Assembly: GCA_029882725.1 (NCBI GenBank)
Contig: JAOUKG010000160.1
Coordinates: 1-6,619 of the forward strand
Origin: Cyclobacteriaceae bacterium
GTDB taxonomy: Bacteria; Bacteroidota; Bacteroidia; Cytophagales; Cyclobacteriaceae
Length of the DNA: 6,619 nucleotides
Reading direction: 5' to 3'
Shown here: positions 5,710 through 6,619 of the stretch, one piece after another
How the letters are laid out: the number at the start of each line of letters is the position of its first letter
How positions within the stretch are numbered: position 1 is the first letter of the stretch
Translations under genes and position numbers: made by a program
Notes under the pieces: model-generated
What the model was told of the DNA's origin: nothing
What the model saw: only the letters and a program-made list of their open reading frames with translations
Databases searched by the model: none

Positions 5710-6498
5710 CTATTTTTTACTGCGGATTATTTCACGAATAGAAATGGCTAAAAATACCCCCACTACCCCCCAAAATGCCCAACCATACCCATTATTGAAA
5801 ACAGCATTGTAAACAATAGCCCCCGAAGCTCCTCCATACAATGGACCAATTATAGGAATCCATGCATAATTCCAATGCGAACTACCTTTCCCATGAATAG
5901 GTAAAAAATAATGTGCGATACGTGGTCCCAAATCCCGGGCGGGATTAATGGCCCAACCTGTAGTACCACCTAATGAAAAGCCAATAAGAGCAATTAGAGC
6001 TCCTACAACCAAAGGATTCAGGCCTTCGGTAAACTGATTTGCCCCAATAAACAAAAGTCCGAATATCAAAATAAAAGTACCAATGGTCTCACTTAGCAAA
6101 TTTGAGAAAGTAGCTTTAATGGCAGGTCCTGTAGCAAATGCGGCAAGTTTTGTTTCGGGATCTTCGGTACCTTTCCAATGAGGAAGATAATGAATATAAA
6201 CTAAAACAGCTCCTAAAAAGGCTCCGGATAATTGTGCTAACATATAAAATGGCACTTGTCCCCATTCAAAATCTCCGGCAATTGCCAAACCAAGTGTAAC
6301 CGCCGGATTTAAATGAGCCCCACTGATATCTCCTACGGCATAAATGGCAAATGTAACGGCCAATCCCCACCCCAGGCATATCGCCACCCATCCGGCACCT
6401 GCAGCCTTCGAGTTTTTTAAAATTGCGCCTGCAACCACTCCATTTCCCATTAAAACAAGAAAACAGGTACCTATAAATTCAGCGAGATATGTATTCAC
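5710..6498 (-). CDS. glpF: Glycerol uptake facilitator (aquaglyceroporin, MIP family)
   Basis: A 262-residue inner-membrane channel of usual family length, with six membrane helices and two half-helices bearing NPA motifs: SGAHLNPAV (N64-A66) and GWAINPARDLGPR (N185-A187). Asp189 directly after NPAR is characteristic of glycerol-conducting members rather than water-specific aquaporins. Aligning by eye to E. coli GlpF, the selectivity filter is W44 (W48), G173 (G191), W182 (F200) and R188 (R206), so the phenylalanine position is tryptophan. It would let glycerol and similar small polyols enter by diffusion. The start codon is GTG (6498-6496): an in-frame TAA (6507-6505) lies two codons upstream with no ATG between, and the family N-terminus 'YLAEFIGT' follows at once. 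No glpK or glpD is visible in the window. The transposase lies 79 bp downstream on the same strand; co-transcription is possible but probably incidental. Confidence 0.9.
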   Translation of the reverse strand: MNTYLAEFIGTCFLVLMGNGVVAGAILKNSKAAGAGWVAICLGWGLAVTFAIYAVGDISGAHLNPAVTLGLAIAGDFEWGQVPFYMLAQLSGAFLGAVLVYIHYLPHWKGTEDPETKLAAFATGPAIKATFSNLLSETIGTFILIFGLLFIGANQFTEGLNPLVVGALIALIGFSLGGTTGWAINPARDLGPRIAHYFLPIHGKGSSHWNYAWIPIIGPLYGGASGAIVYNAVFNNGYGWAFWGVVGVFLAISIREIIRSKK

Positions 6499-6619
6499 AG
6501 TAGATTAGTTTTAAATTTAATCAACCAATATATAAATATTATTTTAGAATGAATCAATTCATTAATTACACTTGTCGCAAAATTGAGATATCATGGTAGT
6601 AGAATAGGGATATAACCCT
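6499..6619. other. Upstream region of the aquaporin gene, no gene recognised
   Basis: These 121 bp to the window edge hold no convincing coding frame on either strand. A minus-strand frame entering from the edge (GLYPYSTTMISQF...) reaches a stop after 18 codons and matches nothing I recognise, so it could be a gene end or chance. No exact TAnnTTTG promoter is present; CAATTTTG on the minus strand (6578-6585) is one base off. No clear ribosome binding site precedes the GTG. Confidence 0.4.
6548..6563. promoter_or_regulatory. Possible operator-like dyad upstream of the aquaporin gene
   Basis: AATGAA (6548-6553) and TTCATT (6558-6563) form inverted 6-bp arms around TCAA, 50 bp upstream of the GTG start. 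Position suits a regulator or leader structure, but the arms are short and AT-rich, and chance is a fair explanation. Confidence 0.2.

Overview
The window reads as chromosomal DNA of an AT-rich Bacteroidota (flavobacterial or cytophagal type). This is inferred from three things: a TAnnTTTG-type promoter motif, weak or absent Shine-Dalgarno sequences, and gene families of characteristic style (a TPR plus YaiO-like outer-membrane protein, a GH26 enzyme beside a GT2 synthase, and a RAYT-type transposase with an 'FVIMPDHLHGII' HUH motif). The species cannot be named from the sequence.

Layout. At the left edge, on the minus strand, is the first 35 codons of a gene cut by the window end, probably a PlsC-like acyltransferase (1-105). 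A gene-free AT-rich stretch of about 460 bp (106-565) separates it from a divergent plus-strand operon of three overlapping genes (566-4804). These encode an outer-membrane TPR/beta-barrel protein, a multi-membrane-spanning processive GT2 polysaccharide synthase, and a membrane-anchored GH26 glycosidase. Converging on the operon are two minus-strand genes. The first is a RAYT/IS200-like HUH transposase (4836-5630) whose middle is expanded by ten 9-residue repeats. The second is a glycerol facilitator/aquaglyceroporin that starts at GTG (5710-6498). The last 121 bp hold no recognisable gene.

How it fits together. The three-gene operon contains the parts expected of a compact synthase-dependent exopolysaccharide system. 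The synthase would polymerise and extrude a beta-linked glycan across the inner membrane. The periplasmic TPR domain and outer-membrane barrel, here one polypeptide, would guide it out of the cell. The GH26 enzyme would trim or release chains in the periplasm. This parallels Bcs, Alg and Pga systems and the yaiO/yaiP neighbourhood of E. coli, but the synthase has no C-terminal PilZ (c-di-GMP) domain. The polymer is unknown; GH26 specificities point to beta-mannan or mixed-linkage beta-glucan as hypotheses.

The second point of interest is the transposase. A 27-bp in-frame tandem array lies between its HUH motif and its candidate catalytic tyrosine. It is bounded by a perfect 20-bp palindrome on one side and a decayed copy on the other. 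An AT-only hairpin sits directly in front of the start codon.
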